A stretch of 64,000 nucleotides of DNA from positions 808,177 through 872,176 of the forward strand of contig NZ_JAGFPK010000001.1 of NCBI RefSeq assembly GCF_017599385.1, given 5' to 3'. The position numbers were made by a program, and so were the translations under genes. Numbering within the stretch: the first letter of the stretch is position 1; every line of letters begins with the position of its first letter. Of this stretch, positions 20,881-30,555 are shown in pieces. Source of the stretch: Ciceribacter sp. L1K22. Lineage in GTDB: Bacteria > Pseudomonadota > Alphaproteobacteria > Rhizobiales > Rhizobiaceae. Below the pieces are notes generated by a model. That model was not told where the DNA came from. It ran no database searches and saw nothing but the letters and a program-made list of their open reading frames with translations.

Positions 20881-20930
20881 GGTCCGATGCCGGGGTTCCG
20901 TCGTGGCGGAACCGGACATGACGTCGGACC
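20881..20930 (+). other. Nested inverted repeats, possible structured leader
   Basis: Outer arms GGTCCGA (20881-20887) and TCGGACC (20924-20930) enclose inner arms GGTTCCG (20894-20900) and CGGAACC (20907-20913) around a 6-base loop. All arms pair perfectly. The element ends 54 bp before a 47-codon open frame and could be its mRNA leader or an independent small RNA. Pairing is seen directly; function is inferred. Confidence 0.4.
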
Positions 20931-20984
20931 GGACTACGCCTCAGGCATGATGAGATTTCGAACGGCCATTGCCAGGAAACCGTG

Positions 20985-21128
20985 ATGAACAGAGACAATC
21001 GCAAGCCCCGTGCTATCGCCATCGCCAAGGCCCAGGAAGCGGACGCCGCCGCCTACCGGACCCTTGCAATCATCTGCGCAGGCGCTTGCATCGCCTTCGT
21101 TTCGCTTGCCTTCTCCCTGATCGGCTGA
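20985..21128 (+). CDS. Small single-pass membrane protein, 47 residues
   Basis: Short open frame starting at ATG 20985 with AGGAAA 5-6 bases upstream and ending in TGA at 21126. The product begins MNRDNRKPRAIAIAKAQ, a basic and polar head, followed by a hydrophobic helix from about residue 26 (LAIICAGACIAFVSLAFSLIG) that runs to the C-terminus, giving a tail-anchored layout. No family recognised. Ribosome site, polar-to-hydrophobic architecture and rhizobial codon use make it a credible gene. Confidence 0.55.
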   Translation: MNRDNRKPRAIAIAKAQEADAAAYRTLAIICAGACIAFVSLAFSLIG

Positions 21129-21172
21129 TCGGGCGGCGGAAGGTCGAAGAACCCGCAAGGGTACCCGATGCG

Positions 21173-21385
21173 TCAGGCCGTGTGCCTGCACCCGTCGTGA
21201 TGCCGGGACGGCATGTCCGCTTGCCCGGTTGCGATCCGCGCCTTGACGTGACGGATCAGCCGCGAGACCGCTGACAGCGGATCGCCCGCATATGCCTCGT
21301 AAAAATCATCCTCCGCTTTGGCCGGATCCGCCGGCGACTTGAGGTTTTTCCCATGCACCAACAGGGCTGCCGCGACTTCGTACAT
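21173..21385 (-). CDS. Small conserved-type hypothetical protein
   Basis: A 70-residue soluble protein beginning MYEVAAALLVHGKNL and containing AEDDFYEAYAGDPLSAVSRLIRHVKARI. The ATG at 21385 is chosen over a frame extending to 21475, because GGAG lies just upstream and the longer N-terminus would overlap the divergent LysR start. No known domain recognised. It lies head-to-head with the LysR gene at 21478, with 92 bp between, so it may be a target of that regulator. Confidence 0.6.
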   Translation of the reverse strand: MYEVAAALLVHGKNLKSPADPAKAEDDFYEAYAGDPLSAVSRLIRHVKARIATGQADMPSRHHDGCRHTA

Positions 21386-21477
21386 GATGGATCTCCGTCT
21401 CTTCGTTGAACCATCACACCATCTATACCTCCAAATCCGCTTCATGAAGCGACTGACACGCGCTATGTCTTTCAATT

Positions 21478-22353
21478 ATGAAAAACGTAGCCTGGGATTC
21501 CTATCAGCTCTTTCTCGACGTCGCCCGTGGGGCCGGGCTGACCGGCGGCGCCGAAAGTTCGGGCCTCAGCCCGGCGACGCTCGGGCGGCGAATGCTCGAT
21601 CTCGAGCAGCGACTGGGTGCGGTCCTCTTCGAGCGCAGCCAGACCGGTTACCGCCTGACGGGCGAGGGGCAGCGGCTGCTCGACATGCTCTCGGGCATGG
21701 AGGCCGCGGCGCGGGAGGTGGATGCCTGGCGCCAGGAACCCGCCGCTTCCGCGCTTGTCCGCATTGCCGCCGGCACCTGGAACGCCTGGCTGATCACCGA
21801 GAGCTTTCCGGCGATCCGGGGTCCGAGGGACGATTTCCGTATCGAGCTGACGGTCGCCGAGCAGCGGGCACAGCTGGCCCACCGGGAAAACGACATCGGC
21901 ATCCGTTCCTTCGAGCCGGAAGAGCGCAATCTCGCCGCCGTGCCGACGGGGGAAGTGGCCTATGCCGCCTATCGCGCCCGCCATTCCGGGCAGGCCGGCG
22001 CCGATCACTGGATCGCCGTCCACCGCGACGAGGCGATTTCCTCCTATCTGCGCTGGCCCCACGAACAGAAGGCGTCCTCGATCGTCGTGACGGTCACCCG
22101 CGCCCGCTCGCTGCGCGATCTGGCGCTCTCGGGCGCCGGTATCGCCGTGCTCCCCTGTTTCGTCGGCGATCTGGAGCCGCGTCTCGAACGCGTCGGCGCC
22201 GAGATCCCGGAACTGCGCCACCGGCAATGGGTGGTCATGAACAATGACGACCGTCACCGCCGACCGGTGCGCACGGTCGCGGACAGGCTGGTGAAGCTGA
22301 TGAAGGGGCATGCGGAGTTGTACGCAGGAAAACGGCCGGGTCGGTCGGTGTGA
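21478..22353 (+). CDS. LysR-family transcriptional regulator
   Basis: A 291-residue LTTR. The N-terminal winged helix spans about residues 5-65 (YQLFLDVARGAGLTGGAESSGLSPATLGRRMLDLEQRLGAVLFER shows the recognition helix and wing), followed by a periplasmic-binding-protein-like effector domain. LSGAGIAVLPCFVGD near residue 220 is typical of the second effector lobe. It is divergent from the 70-residue small protein. The inducer cannot be predicted. Confidence 0.88.
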   Translation: MKNVAWDSYQLFLDVARGAGLTGGAESSGLSPATLGRRMLDLEQRLGAVLFERSQTGYRLTGEGQRLLDMLSGMEAAAREVDAWRQEPAASALVRIAAGTWNAWLITESFPAIRGPRDDFRIELTVAEQRAQLAHRENDIGIRSFEPEERNLAAVPTGEVAYAAYRARHSGQAGADHWIAVHRDEAISSYLRWPHEQKASSIVVTVTRARSLRDLALSGAGIAVLPCFVGDLEPRLERVGAEIPELRHRQWVVMNNDDRHRRPVRTVADRLVKLMKGHAELYAGKRPGRSV

Positions 22354-22437
22354 TCCGGCGGGCGGTGGCGGGATCGACCACCTCGGGGTAAGGCACCATC
22401 TGAACGAAGACGGCACAGCACGGCAAAGGGCGCGAAC

Positions 22438-22941
22438 ATGCAAGCGGACATCATACTCGAAACCGGGCGGCTCATCCTGCGCATGCCCGTCATCGGCGAT
22501 TTCGAGACCTACGCGGCGCTGATGGCCTCATCTCGGTCCACCGGCATGGGCGGTCCCTTCGACAAGCGGGGCGCCTGGGGCCTGTTCTGCCACGACGTCG
22601 CGCAATGGCAGCTGCTCGGCCATGGCGCCCTGATGGTGGACCTGAAGCAGACAGGTGAGTGCGTCGGTCAGGTGGGGATCAACGGTGGCCCGCTGTTTCC
22701 CGAAAACGAGCTCGGCTGGCTTCTCTACGATGGCTTCGAAGGTCGCGGCATCGCCATGGAGGCAGCACTCGTAATGCGCGACTGGGGCCGTGACGTGCGC
22801 GGGCTGCCATCTCTCGTCAGTTATGTGAGCCCCGACAACCATTCCTCGATCGCAGTGGCGGAGCGTATTGGTGGCGTGCTTGATAACGATGCGGCTCGGC
22901 CTGAGCCGGATGATCTCGTCTTCCGCCACTTTGTCCGGTGA
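22438..22941 (+). CDS. GNAT-family N-acetyltransferase (RimJ/RimL-like)
   Basis: A 167-residue acetyltransferase of the ribosomal-protein/antibiotic type. It opens with ETGRLILRMP, the typical first strand of the RimJ/RimL group. The middle has GECVGQVGI then ELGWLLYDGFEGRGIAMEAA, which supplies the acetyl-CoA pyrophosphate loop (Q/R-x-x-G-x-A variant EGRGIA). SYVSPDNHSSIAVAERIGG closes the fold. Substrate unknown. It stands 84 bp after the LysR gene and may be co-transcribed with it. Confidence 0.85.
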   Translation: MQADIILETGRLILRMPVIGDFETYAALMASSRSTGMGGPFDKRGAWGLFCHDVAQWQLLGHGALMVDLKQTGECVGQVGINGGPLFPENELGWLLYDGFEGRGIAMEAALVMRDWGRDVRGLPSLVSYVSPDNHSSIAVAERIGGVLDNDAARPEPDDLVFRHFVR

Positions 22942-23005
22942 GGATTGATCGCCAAACGCCGAAGGGCCCGGCTTGCGGCCGGGCCGGTTGATCGGTGAGG
23001 CGGTA

Positions 23006-23242
23006 TCAGCGCGCCTGGGTGACGATCACGGGGATCAGGAGATCACCCCAGTTTCCCTCGCCGCCGTGATGGCGGGCGGAGCGGACGAGCTCGACGGATA
23101 CGCCGGCATCGACGGCCTTCATGACCGACTGGTTGAGACGGTGCAGGTCGTTGGCGACCATGCGGATCGTCGCCTGCTGGTCGGGGCTCATGGCGGAGGA
23201 CTGTTCTTCCGCGCGTTCCTTGACCCGGGTCTGGGGTGTCAT
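23006..23242 (-). CDS. Small hypothetical protein downstream of isocitrate lyase
   Basis: A 78-residue polar protein with no signal peptide or membrane segment; it contains QATIRMVANDLHRLNQSVMKAVDAG and WGDLLIPVIVTQAR. I do not recognise a named domain, but it is transcribed in the same direction 102 bp behind aceA and has normal codon use. A role linked to glyoxylate metabolism is a guess from position only. A GC-rich hairpin at 22965-22985 past its stop may end the transcript, although it lacks a T-tract. Confidence 0.65.
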   Translation of the reverse strand: MTPQTRVKERAEEQSSAMSPDQQATIRMVANDLHRLNQSVMKAVDAGVSVELVRSARHHGGEGNWGDLLIPVIVTQAR

Positions 23243-23344
23243 GGCATTTCTCCTCTTCTATTCGGGGTTCTTGAATGGTTGATCTTCAGGGTGGTTCTGT
23301 CTGGCTGTCGCCCCTCATCCGGCTGGGGGATGAGGGGCAAGCCC

Positions 23345-24634
<1,290 letters not shown>

Positions 24635-24711
24635 AGCAAACTCCCTGCTGGTCTTGAGGGCGGGAAGATCAGGTCGGGAACCGAAATCGTCGCGCCGTTG
24701 ATGTGACTGAA

Positions 24712-24858
24712 TTTACAGTGCGCCGCACAAACTGCCAGAATAAAAGCGATTTTTCAGAGCGGAAAGAGGTTAGGCTGTCTTGTCTTTCACAAATTCGGAA
24801 TGTAAAAATGTAAATCTTGTAAAAGCGCAACTTGGTGCGCGGCGCGGACGTTTGTAAA
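24712..24858. promoter_or_regulatory. Repeated TGTAAA boxes between aceA and its likely regulator
   Basis: TTTACA occurs at 24712-24717 and TGTAAA at 24801, 24809, 24818 and 24853. A separate imperfect palindrome GTGCGCCGCACAA lies at 24718-24730. The cluster fills the shared promoter of aceA and the XRE-type regulator and is the best operator candidate for that regulator. Repeats are seen; binding is inferred. Confidence 0.5.
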
Positions 24859-24869
24859 AGGTCTGTCAA

Positions 24870-26291
24870 ATGGCGGAAAGCAAGATCTTCGCGGGACCGA
24901 GGGTGCGGCGTATACGAAACGGGCTGGGTCTGACCCAGACGGCGATGGCTGAGGCGCTTGCCATCTCGCCCTCCTACCTCAATCTGATAGAGCGCAATCA
25001 GCGTCCCCTGACGGTGCAACTGCTGCTCAAGCTCGCCTCCGTCTACAAGGTCGATCTGGATGAACTGCAGGGTGAGGCAGGCGGCACGGCGAGCCAGCTG
25101 CGCGAGGTCTTCGCCGATCCGCTGCTGTCGGGAGAACTGCCGGGGGAGCAGGAGTTAATAGAAGTAGCCGAGGCCGCTCCCAACGCGGCAACCGGTATCG
25201 TCAAGCTCTACCGTGCCTACCGCGAACAGGCCGCTCGCCTCACCGATCTTGCCGAACTGCTGGCGCGCCAAGGCCATGAAACCTCGCTCTCCGGCGCCAG
25301 GCTGCCGAGCGACGAGGTGCGGGAGCGGTTCGAGAAGCGTCCGAACTTCTGTCCCGGCATAGAGGATGCAGCCGAAGCCTTTCACGCAAGCCTCGGTCTT
25401 TCGCCCGGCGACGATCTGGCGGTTTCGCTCAAGACGTGGCTGCGCACGAAACACGGCATCGTCGTCCGCTCTCTGCCGGTGCATGCCATGCCCAACCTCC
25501 GCCGCCGATACGACCGACACTCCATGCGGCTGTTCTTGTCCGAGCGGCTGTCGCCCTTCGACCAGTTGCGCGAGATCGCCATGGAAGCGGCGCTGCTGGC
25601 GCTGGGAGACGAGATCGCCGCCGAACTCGAGGCGCTTGCGTTTGTCAGCGGCGAGGCAAATCGGCTGGCGCGCTTCGAGCTCGCCCGCTACGCCGCCCAT
25701 GCCCTGATGATGCCCTATGGCGCATTTCTGGCGGCGGCCCAGCGGGCGCGCTACGATATCGACGTGCTGCGAGCCCGCTTCAATGTGTCCTTCGAGCAGG
25801 TCGCCAATCGCCTGACGATGATGCAGCGGCCGGGCGCGGCAGGCGTTCCGTTCTTCATGCAGGAGACCGACATCGCCGGAAACCGGTTCCGGCGTGCCGG
25901 CGCCCAAGGGTTTCCCCACGCGAAATTCGGCGGCGCCTGCCCCAAGCTCAATGTCCATGCGGCGTTCGCCCAGCCGGCGCAGGTGCTCGTCGAGGCGGTG
26001 GAAATGCCCGATGGCACCGGCTTCCTGACCATCGCACGCACGCTGGAAGGACCGCAGGCGGGGTTTTCGGAGCGGGTGCGCCGCACGGCGGTCCTTGTCG
26101 GGTGCGACATCGCCCTGAAGGATGAGATCGTCTACGGTCAGGCGCTCGCAGCCGTTCCTCCGGTGGCCGTCGGTTCGGCCTGCCGGCTCTGCGAACGGCA
26201 AGGTTGTCTTGCCCGATCCGAGCCGCCGGTGACCCGTCCACTCGGCCTCGACGAAATGGTGACGGGCCTCTCGGCCTTCGATTTCCAGTGA
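24870..26291 (+). CDS. ScfR/RamB-type short-chain fatty acid regulator (XRE + IrrE-like + DUF2083)
   Basis: A 473-residue transcription factor. Residues about 8-65 are a Cro/C1 helix-turn-helix (VRRIRNGLGLTQTAMAEALAISPSYLNLIERNQRPLT). The middle holds the degenerate IrrE/ImmA peptidase-like region (FARYAAHALMMPYGAFLAAAQRARYDIDVLRARFNVSFEQVANRL). The C-terminal DUF2083 region ends with a cysteine pair block CRLCERQGC. Members of this family (RamB, ScfR, PccR, MccR) sense acyl-CoA status and control glyoxylate, ethylmalonyl-CoA or propionyl-CoA genes. Divergence from aceA makes control of aceA very likely and autoregulation plausible. Confidence 0.88.
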   Translation: MAESKIFAGPRVRRIRNGLGLTQTAMAEALAISPSYLNLIERNQRPLTVQLLLKLASVYKVDLDELQGEAGGTASQLREVFADPLLSGELPGEQELIEVAEAAPNAATGIVKLYRAYREQAARLTDLAELLARQGHETSLSGARLPSDEVRERFEKRPNFCPGIEDAAEAFHASLGLSPGDDLAVSLKTWLRTKHGIVVRSLPVHAMPNLRRRYDRHSMRLFLSERLSPFDQLREIAMEAALLALGDEIAAELEALAFVSGEANRLARFELARYAAHALMMPYGAFLAAAQRARYDIDVLRARFNVSFEQVANRLTMMQRPGAAGVPFFMQETDIAGNRFRRAGAQGFPHAKFGGACPKLNVHAAFAQPAQVLVEAVEMPDGTGFLTIARTLEGPQAGFSERVRRTAVLVGCDIALKDEIVYGQALAAVPPVAVGSACRLCERQGCLARSEPPVTRPLGLDEMVTGLSAFDFQ

Positions 26292-26439
26292 GGCGAGGGC
26301 CTTTTTCATGATCGGGCGATCTGTGTGCGGTGCCCACATTTTGTCTTGTCGGGCGTCCAATTCCTTCTTAGTCTGTCAAAAAAAACAAAGGGAATAGGTG
26401 AAGGGCGTCCGCCCGCCTGATCAAGGAACAGGAGAAAAC

Positions 26440-27540
26440 ATGAAAGCCGATTTCATTCGCTGGGCTTCCGTGGCCGTGGCCGCGCTGGTCGTTGCCGGTG
26501 GTGCGAACGCGCAGGAACGCGTCGTCCACGTATACAACTGGTCGGACTATATCGATGAATCGGTGCTGGAGGACTTCACGAAGGAAACCGGCATCAAGGT
26601 CGTCTATGACGTGTTCGATTCCAACGAACTGCTTGAGACCAAGTTGCTCGCAGGCGGTTCGGGCTACGACGTCGTCGTGCCGACCGGTCCCTTCCTCGCC
26701 CGCCAGATCCAGGCCGGCGTCTTCCAGAAGCTCGACAAGTCCAAGCTGCCGAACCTCTCGAACATGTGGCCTGACATCATGGAGCGCCTGGCCAAATACG
26801 ATCCGGGCAACGAATACGCCGTCAACTACATGTGGGGCACGACCGGTCTCGGCTACAACGTCGACAAGGTCAAGGCCGCGCTTGGCGACAGCTTCACAGT
26901 CGACAGCTGGGACGCGCTGTTCAAGCCCGAGAACGCCGAGAAGCTGCAGTCCTGCGGCATCAACATCCTCGACGCGTCGGACGAGACCTTCGCGATTGCC
27001 ATGAACTACATCGGCAAGGACCCCGACAGCAAGGAACAGGCTGATCTGGAAGCCGGCGGCGACGTCTATATGAAGATCCGCCCGTTCGTGAAGACCTTCA
27101 ATTCGTCGGCCTATATCGACGATCTCGCCAATGGCGATATCTGCGTGACGATCGGCTGGTCCGGCGACATCCTGCAGGCCAAGGCGCGTGCCGAGGAAGC
27201 CAACAATGGTGTGACCGTCGACTACGTGATCCCGAAGGAAGGCACCTATATGTGGTTCGACAACCTGGCGATCCCGGCGGATGCCAAGAATGTCGAGGAA
27301 GCCCACGAGTTCATCAACTACATGATGAAGCCGGAGGTGATCGCCAAGGCCTCGAACTACGTCCAGTATGCGAACGGCAACCTCGCCTCCCAGCAGTTCC
27401 TCGACGAGGAGGTTTTCAAGAATCCGTCCGTCTACCCGACCGAGGAGACGGTGAAGAAACTCTTCACCATCTCCCCCTACGGCCCAAGGGAACAGCGCGT
27501 TCTCAACCGGGTCTGGACGCAGATCAAGACCGGCAGCTGA
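26440..27540 (+). CDS. potF: Putrescine-binding periplasmic protein of ABC importer
   Basis: Secreted polyamine-binding protein of 366 residues; a signal peptide (about 1-23, ending AGGANA) precedes the mature start QERVVHVYNWSDYIDESVLEDF. The VYNWSDYI motif, WGTTGLGYN and the EGTYMWFDNLAIP block are hallmarks of PotF/PotD. The ATG at 26440 has GGAG 6-9 bases upstream; the frame from 26398 would spoil the signal peptide. First gene of potFGHI, feeding putrescine to the gamma-glutamyl degradation enzymes elsewhere in the window. Confidence 0.92.
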   Translation: MKADFIRWASVAVAALVVAGGANAQERVVHVYNWSDYIDESVLEDFTKETGIKVVYDVFDSNELLETKLLAGGSGYDVVVPTGPFLARQIQAGVFQKLDKSKLPNLSNMWPDIMERLAKYDPGNEYAVNYMWGTTGLGYNVDKVKAALGDSFTVDSWDALFKPENAEKLQSCGINILDASDETFAIAMNYIGKDPDSKEQADLEAGGDVYMKIRPFVKTFNSSAYIDDLANGDICVTIGWSGDILQAKARAEEANNGVTVDYVIPKEGTYMWFDNLAIPADAKNVEEAHEFINYMMKPEVIAKASNYVQYANGNLASQQFLDEEVFKNPSVYPTEETVKKLFTISPYGPREQRVLNRVWTQIKTGS

Positions 27541-27552
27541 TAGCAGGACATC

Positions 27553-27581
27553 AACACCGGGCGGACCTTCCGCCCGGTGTT
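27553..27581 (+). terminator. Intra-operon stem-loop between potF and potG
   Basis: AACACCGGGCGG, loop ACCTT, CCGCCCGGTGTT: a 12-bp perfect stem 12 bp after the potF stop, followed by TTC. Such hairpins after binding-protein genes usually stabilise the upstream message or attenuate downstream genes, giving excess binding protein. Confidence 0.65.
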
Positions 27582-27640
27582 TTCAAATCGGCATAACCGT
27601 AAAAATCATAACCGTACAATTGGGGATAACGGGTCGGGCA

Positions 27641-28801
27641 ATGGCGAAATCACTTGGGCCGGTAAAGCGTAAATTCTCACCTTGGAACGATCCGGCCGCG
27701 CGCCCGTTCATCCGCTTCGAAAACGTCACCAAACGCTTCGGCGACTTCACCGCCGTGGAGAACCTGACGCTCGACATCTACGAGCGGGAGTTCTTCTCGC
27801 TCTTGGGACCGTCGGGCTGCGGCAAGACCACGCTGATGCGCATGCTGGCGGGCTTCGAGGATCCGACGGAAGGCCATATCCTGTTGCAGGGCAAGGACAT
27901 CTCCGGCACGCCGCCCTACAAGCGGCCGACCAACATGATGTTCCAGTCCTACGCGCTCTTCCCGCACATGTCGGTCGAGAAGAACATCGCCTTCGGCCTC
28001 GAGCAGGACAACCTGCCCAAGGGCGAGATCGAGGCGCGCGTGCAGGAAATGCTGAAACTGGTAAAGCTCGAACAGTTCGCCAAGCGCAAGCCGAGCCAGC
28101 TTTCCGGCGGCCAGCGCCAGCGTGTTGCGCTCGCCCGTTCGCTCGCTAAGCGACCCAAGGTGCTGCTCCTCGACGAGCCGCTCGGCGCGCTCGATCGCAA
28201 GCTGCGCGAGGAAACCCAGTTCGAGCTGATGGACATCCAGCAGAACCTCGGGCTGACCTTCCTCATCGTCACGCACGACCAGGAAGAGGCGATGACCGTG
28301 TCCGATCGCATCGCGGTCATGGACAAGGGCGTGATCGTCCAGGTCGCGACGCCCGCGGAAATCTACGAGGCGCCCAACAGCCGCTACGTCGCCGACTTCA
28401 TCGGCGACATCAACATCGTCGACGGCAAGCTGGAAAAGCGCGAGCAGCTTGGCGATGGCGAAATGGTCACGGTGGTCTGCGAGGGCGGCTTGAAGGTGCA
28501 GGTCGAGCAGCCGGTCTGCGCCGCCGAGCCCGGCGCCGGGGTCGCCTTCGCCATCCGTCCGGAAAAGGTGCGCATCTCCGTCGACCCGCCGGCCGATACC
28601 TCGGTCAACGCGCTCCACGGCGAGGTCTGGGACATCGGCTATCTCGGCGACTTCTCGGTCTTCATCGTCAAGCTCGCCAACGGCACGATGTTCCGCGCCG
28701 CGCAGGCCAACGTCGCCCGCCTCGTCGATCGGCCGATCACCATAGACGACAAGGTGTGGCTTACCTGGACGCCGGATGCCGGCCTCGTCCTGACACGCTG
28801 A
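27641..28801 (+). CDS. potG: Putrescine ABC transporter ATP-binding protein
   Basis: A 386-residue ATPase. Numbered from the ATG at 27641: Walker A GPSGCGKT at 56-63, Q-loop at FQSYALF, signature LSGGQ at 154-158, Walker B LLLDEP at 175-180, switch His in LIVTHDQEEAM. A C-terminal TOBE-type regulatory domain follows (FAIRPEKVRIS). Energises PotHI. A TTG at 27620 is an in-frame alternative start. Follows potF after a stem-loop and a duplicated 10-bp sequence, and is followed by potH after 10 bp. Confidence 0.93.
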   Translation: MAKSLGPVKRKFSPWNDPAARPFIRFENVTKRFGDFTAVENLTLDIYEREFFSLLGPSGCGKTTLMRMLAGFEDPTEGHILLQGKDISGTPPYKRPTNMMFQSYALFPHMSVEKNIAFGLEQDNLPKGEIEARVQEMLKLVKLEQFAKRKPSQLSGGQRQRVALARSLAKRPKVLLLDEPLGALDRKLREETQFELMDIQQNLGLTFLIVTHDQEEAMTVSDRIAVMDKGVIVQVATPAEIYEAPNSRYVADFIGDINIVDGKLEKREQLGDGEMVTVVCEGGLKVQVEQPVCAAEPGAGVAFAIRPEKVRISVDPPADTSVNALHGEVWDIGYLGDFSVFIVKLANGTMFRAAQANVARLVDRPITIDDKVWLTWTPDAGLVLTR

Positions 28802-28811
28802 GGAGAGGGCG

Positions 28812-29717
28812 ATGAGCGATACTGCGACAGCCCATTCCTCCTCGCCGAGCCGCTGGCTCGTCGTCCTGGTGCCCTATGTCTGGATGGCGCTCTTCTTCCT
28901 GGCGCCCTTCCTGATCATCGTGAAGATCTCGCTCTCCGACACCGCGATCGCGATGCCGCCGTATCTGCCGGTGTTCGACGGATTCGGCATGATCGGTGAC
29001 TTCTTCTCCAAGCTGGATTTCGAGAACTACATCTTCCTGACGGAGGATTCGCTCTATTACAGTGCCTATCTGTCGTCGCTGCGGATCGCGGCGATCTCGA
29101 CGCTGCTTCTGCTGTTGATCGGCTATCCGATGGCGCTCGCCATGGCGCGCGCCTCCGTCACCATCCGCCCGACCCTGCTGATGCTGGTGATCCTGCCGTT
29201 CTGGACCTCGTTCCTGATCCGCGTCTATGCGTGGATCGGCATCCTGAAGCCGGAAGGCCTGCTGACCATCGCCTTGCAGAGCATCGGCCTGATGGGGCCG
29301 GACGATCAGGTGCAGATCTTCCGCACGGAGACGGCCGTCTTTATCGGCATCGTCTATTCCTACCTGCCGTTCATGGTGCTGCCACTCTATTCGGCGCTCG
29401 AAAAGCTCGATGGCACGCTTCTGGAGGCGGCGAGCGATCTCGGCTGCCCGCCCTGGAAAGCCTTCTGGCGCGTCACCTTCCCGCTGTCGATCCCCGGCGT
29501 GATCGCCGGTTCGATGATCTGCTTCATCCCGATCACCGGCGAGTTCGTGATCCCCGACCTGCTTGGCGGTCCCAACACGCTGATGATCGGCAAGACGCTC
29601 TGGACCGAATTCTTCGGCAACCGCGACTGGCCGCTCGCCTCCGCCGTCGCCGTGGTGCTCCTGCTCCTGCTCGTGGTGCCGATCATGATCTTCCAGAACC
29701 AGCAGCAGAAGGTGTGA
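28812..29717 (+). CDS. potH: Putrescine ABC transporter permease 1
   Basis: Inner-membrane subunit of 301 residues with about six transmembrane helices. The cytoplasmic coupling loop EAASDLGCPPWKAFWRVTFPLSIPG is the EAA motif that docks on PotG. A long first periplasmic loop between helices 1 and 2 is typical of PotB/PotH. GAGG lies just before the ATG. Its stop is 3 bp before the potI start, so the two are translationally coupled. Confidence 0.92.
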   Translation: MSDTATAHSSSPSRWLVVLVPYVWMALFFLAPFLIIVKISLSDTAIAMPPYLPVFDGFGMIGDFFSKLDFENYIFLTEDSLYYSAYLSSLRIAAISTLLLLLIGYPMALAMARASVTIRPTLLMLVILPFWTSFLIRVYAWIGILKPEGLLTIALQSIGLMGPDDQVQIFRTETAVFIGIVYSYLPFMVLPLYSALEKLDGTLLEAASDLGCPPWKAFWRVTFPLSIPGVIAGSMICFIPITGEFVIPDLLGGPNTLMIGKTLWTEFFGNRDWPLASAVAVVLLLLLVVPIMIFQNQQQKV

Positions 29718-29720
29718 GCG

Positions 29721-30536
29721 ATGAAGCCCGGCAAGTTCGACGCGACCTTCCTGACGATCGGGTTCGCTTTCCTCTACATCCCGATCGTCATCCTGGTGAT
29801 CTATTCCTTCAACGAGTCGAAGCTCGTCACCGTCTGGGGCGGCTTTTCGCTCAAGTGGTATGCCTCGCTCTGGTCGAACCAGGGGCTGATGGACGCGGCC
29901 TGGATCACGGCGCAGGTAGGACTTCTCAGCGCCACGCTGGGTACGGTGCTCGGCACCATGGCGGCGCTGACGCTGGTCCGCTATGGCCGCTTTCCGGGAC
30001 GCATGCTGTTTTCCGGCATGGTCTACGCCCCGCTGGTGATGCCGGAAGTCATTACCGGCCTGTCGCTGCTGCTGCTGTTTGTCGCCGTCGGCCTCGATCG
30101 CGGCCTGATGACGGTGATCATCGCCCACACCACCTTCACCATGTGCTATGTGGCGATCGTCGTGCAGTCGAGGCTGCTGACCTTCGACATGAGCCTGGAG
30201 GAGGCGGCACAGGATCTCGGCTGCCCGCCGGTCAAGACGTTCTTCAAGATCACCCTGCCGCTCATTCTACCGGCCGTCATCTCCGGCTGGATGCTCGCCT
30301 TCACGCTGTCGCTCGACGACCTCGTGATCGCCTCGTTCACGACCGGCCCCGGCGCCACCACGCTGCCGATCAAGATCTACAGCCAGGTCCGTCTCGGGGT
30401 GACGCCGGAGATCAATGCGGTGTGTTCGATTCTGATCGGGTTTGTAACGATCGGCGTCATCATCGCCTCGATCACGACAAAACAGCGCGAACAGCAACGC
30501 CAGCGCGACGAGCACTACGCGGCGCAGACGCCATGA
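29721..30536 (+). CDS. potI: Putrescine ABC transporter permease 2
   Basis: Second permease of the heterodimer, 271 residues, about six helices. EAA loop seen as EEAAQDLGCPPVKTFFKITLPL, followed by LSLDDLVIASFTTGPGATTLP, a very conserved PotC/PotI segment. Last gene of potFGHI; it converges on the small membrane-protein gene at 30556-30801 with only 19 bp between the stops. Confidence 0.92.
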   Translation: MKPGKFDATFLTIGFAFLYIPIVILVIYSFNESKLVTVWGGFSLKWYASLWSNQGLMDAAWITAQVGLLSATLGTVLGTMAALTLVRYGRFPGRMLFSGMVYAPLVMPEVITGLSLLLLFVAVGLDRGLMTVIIAHTTFTMCYVAIVVQSRLLTFDMSLEEAAQDLGCPPVKTFFKITLPLILPAVISGWMLAFTLSLDDLVIASFTTGPGATTLPIKIYSQVRLGVTPEINAVCSILIGFVTIGVIIASITTKQREQQRQRDEHYAAQTP

Positions 30537-30555
30537 ACGGGATCGTCCGCACGGC

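Noticed and set aside
22965..22985. GC-rich hairpin as terminator of the aceA transcript
   Set aside because: Stem is good but no T-tract follows on the minus strand; mentioned only as a weak possibility.
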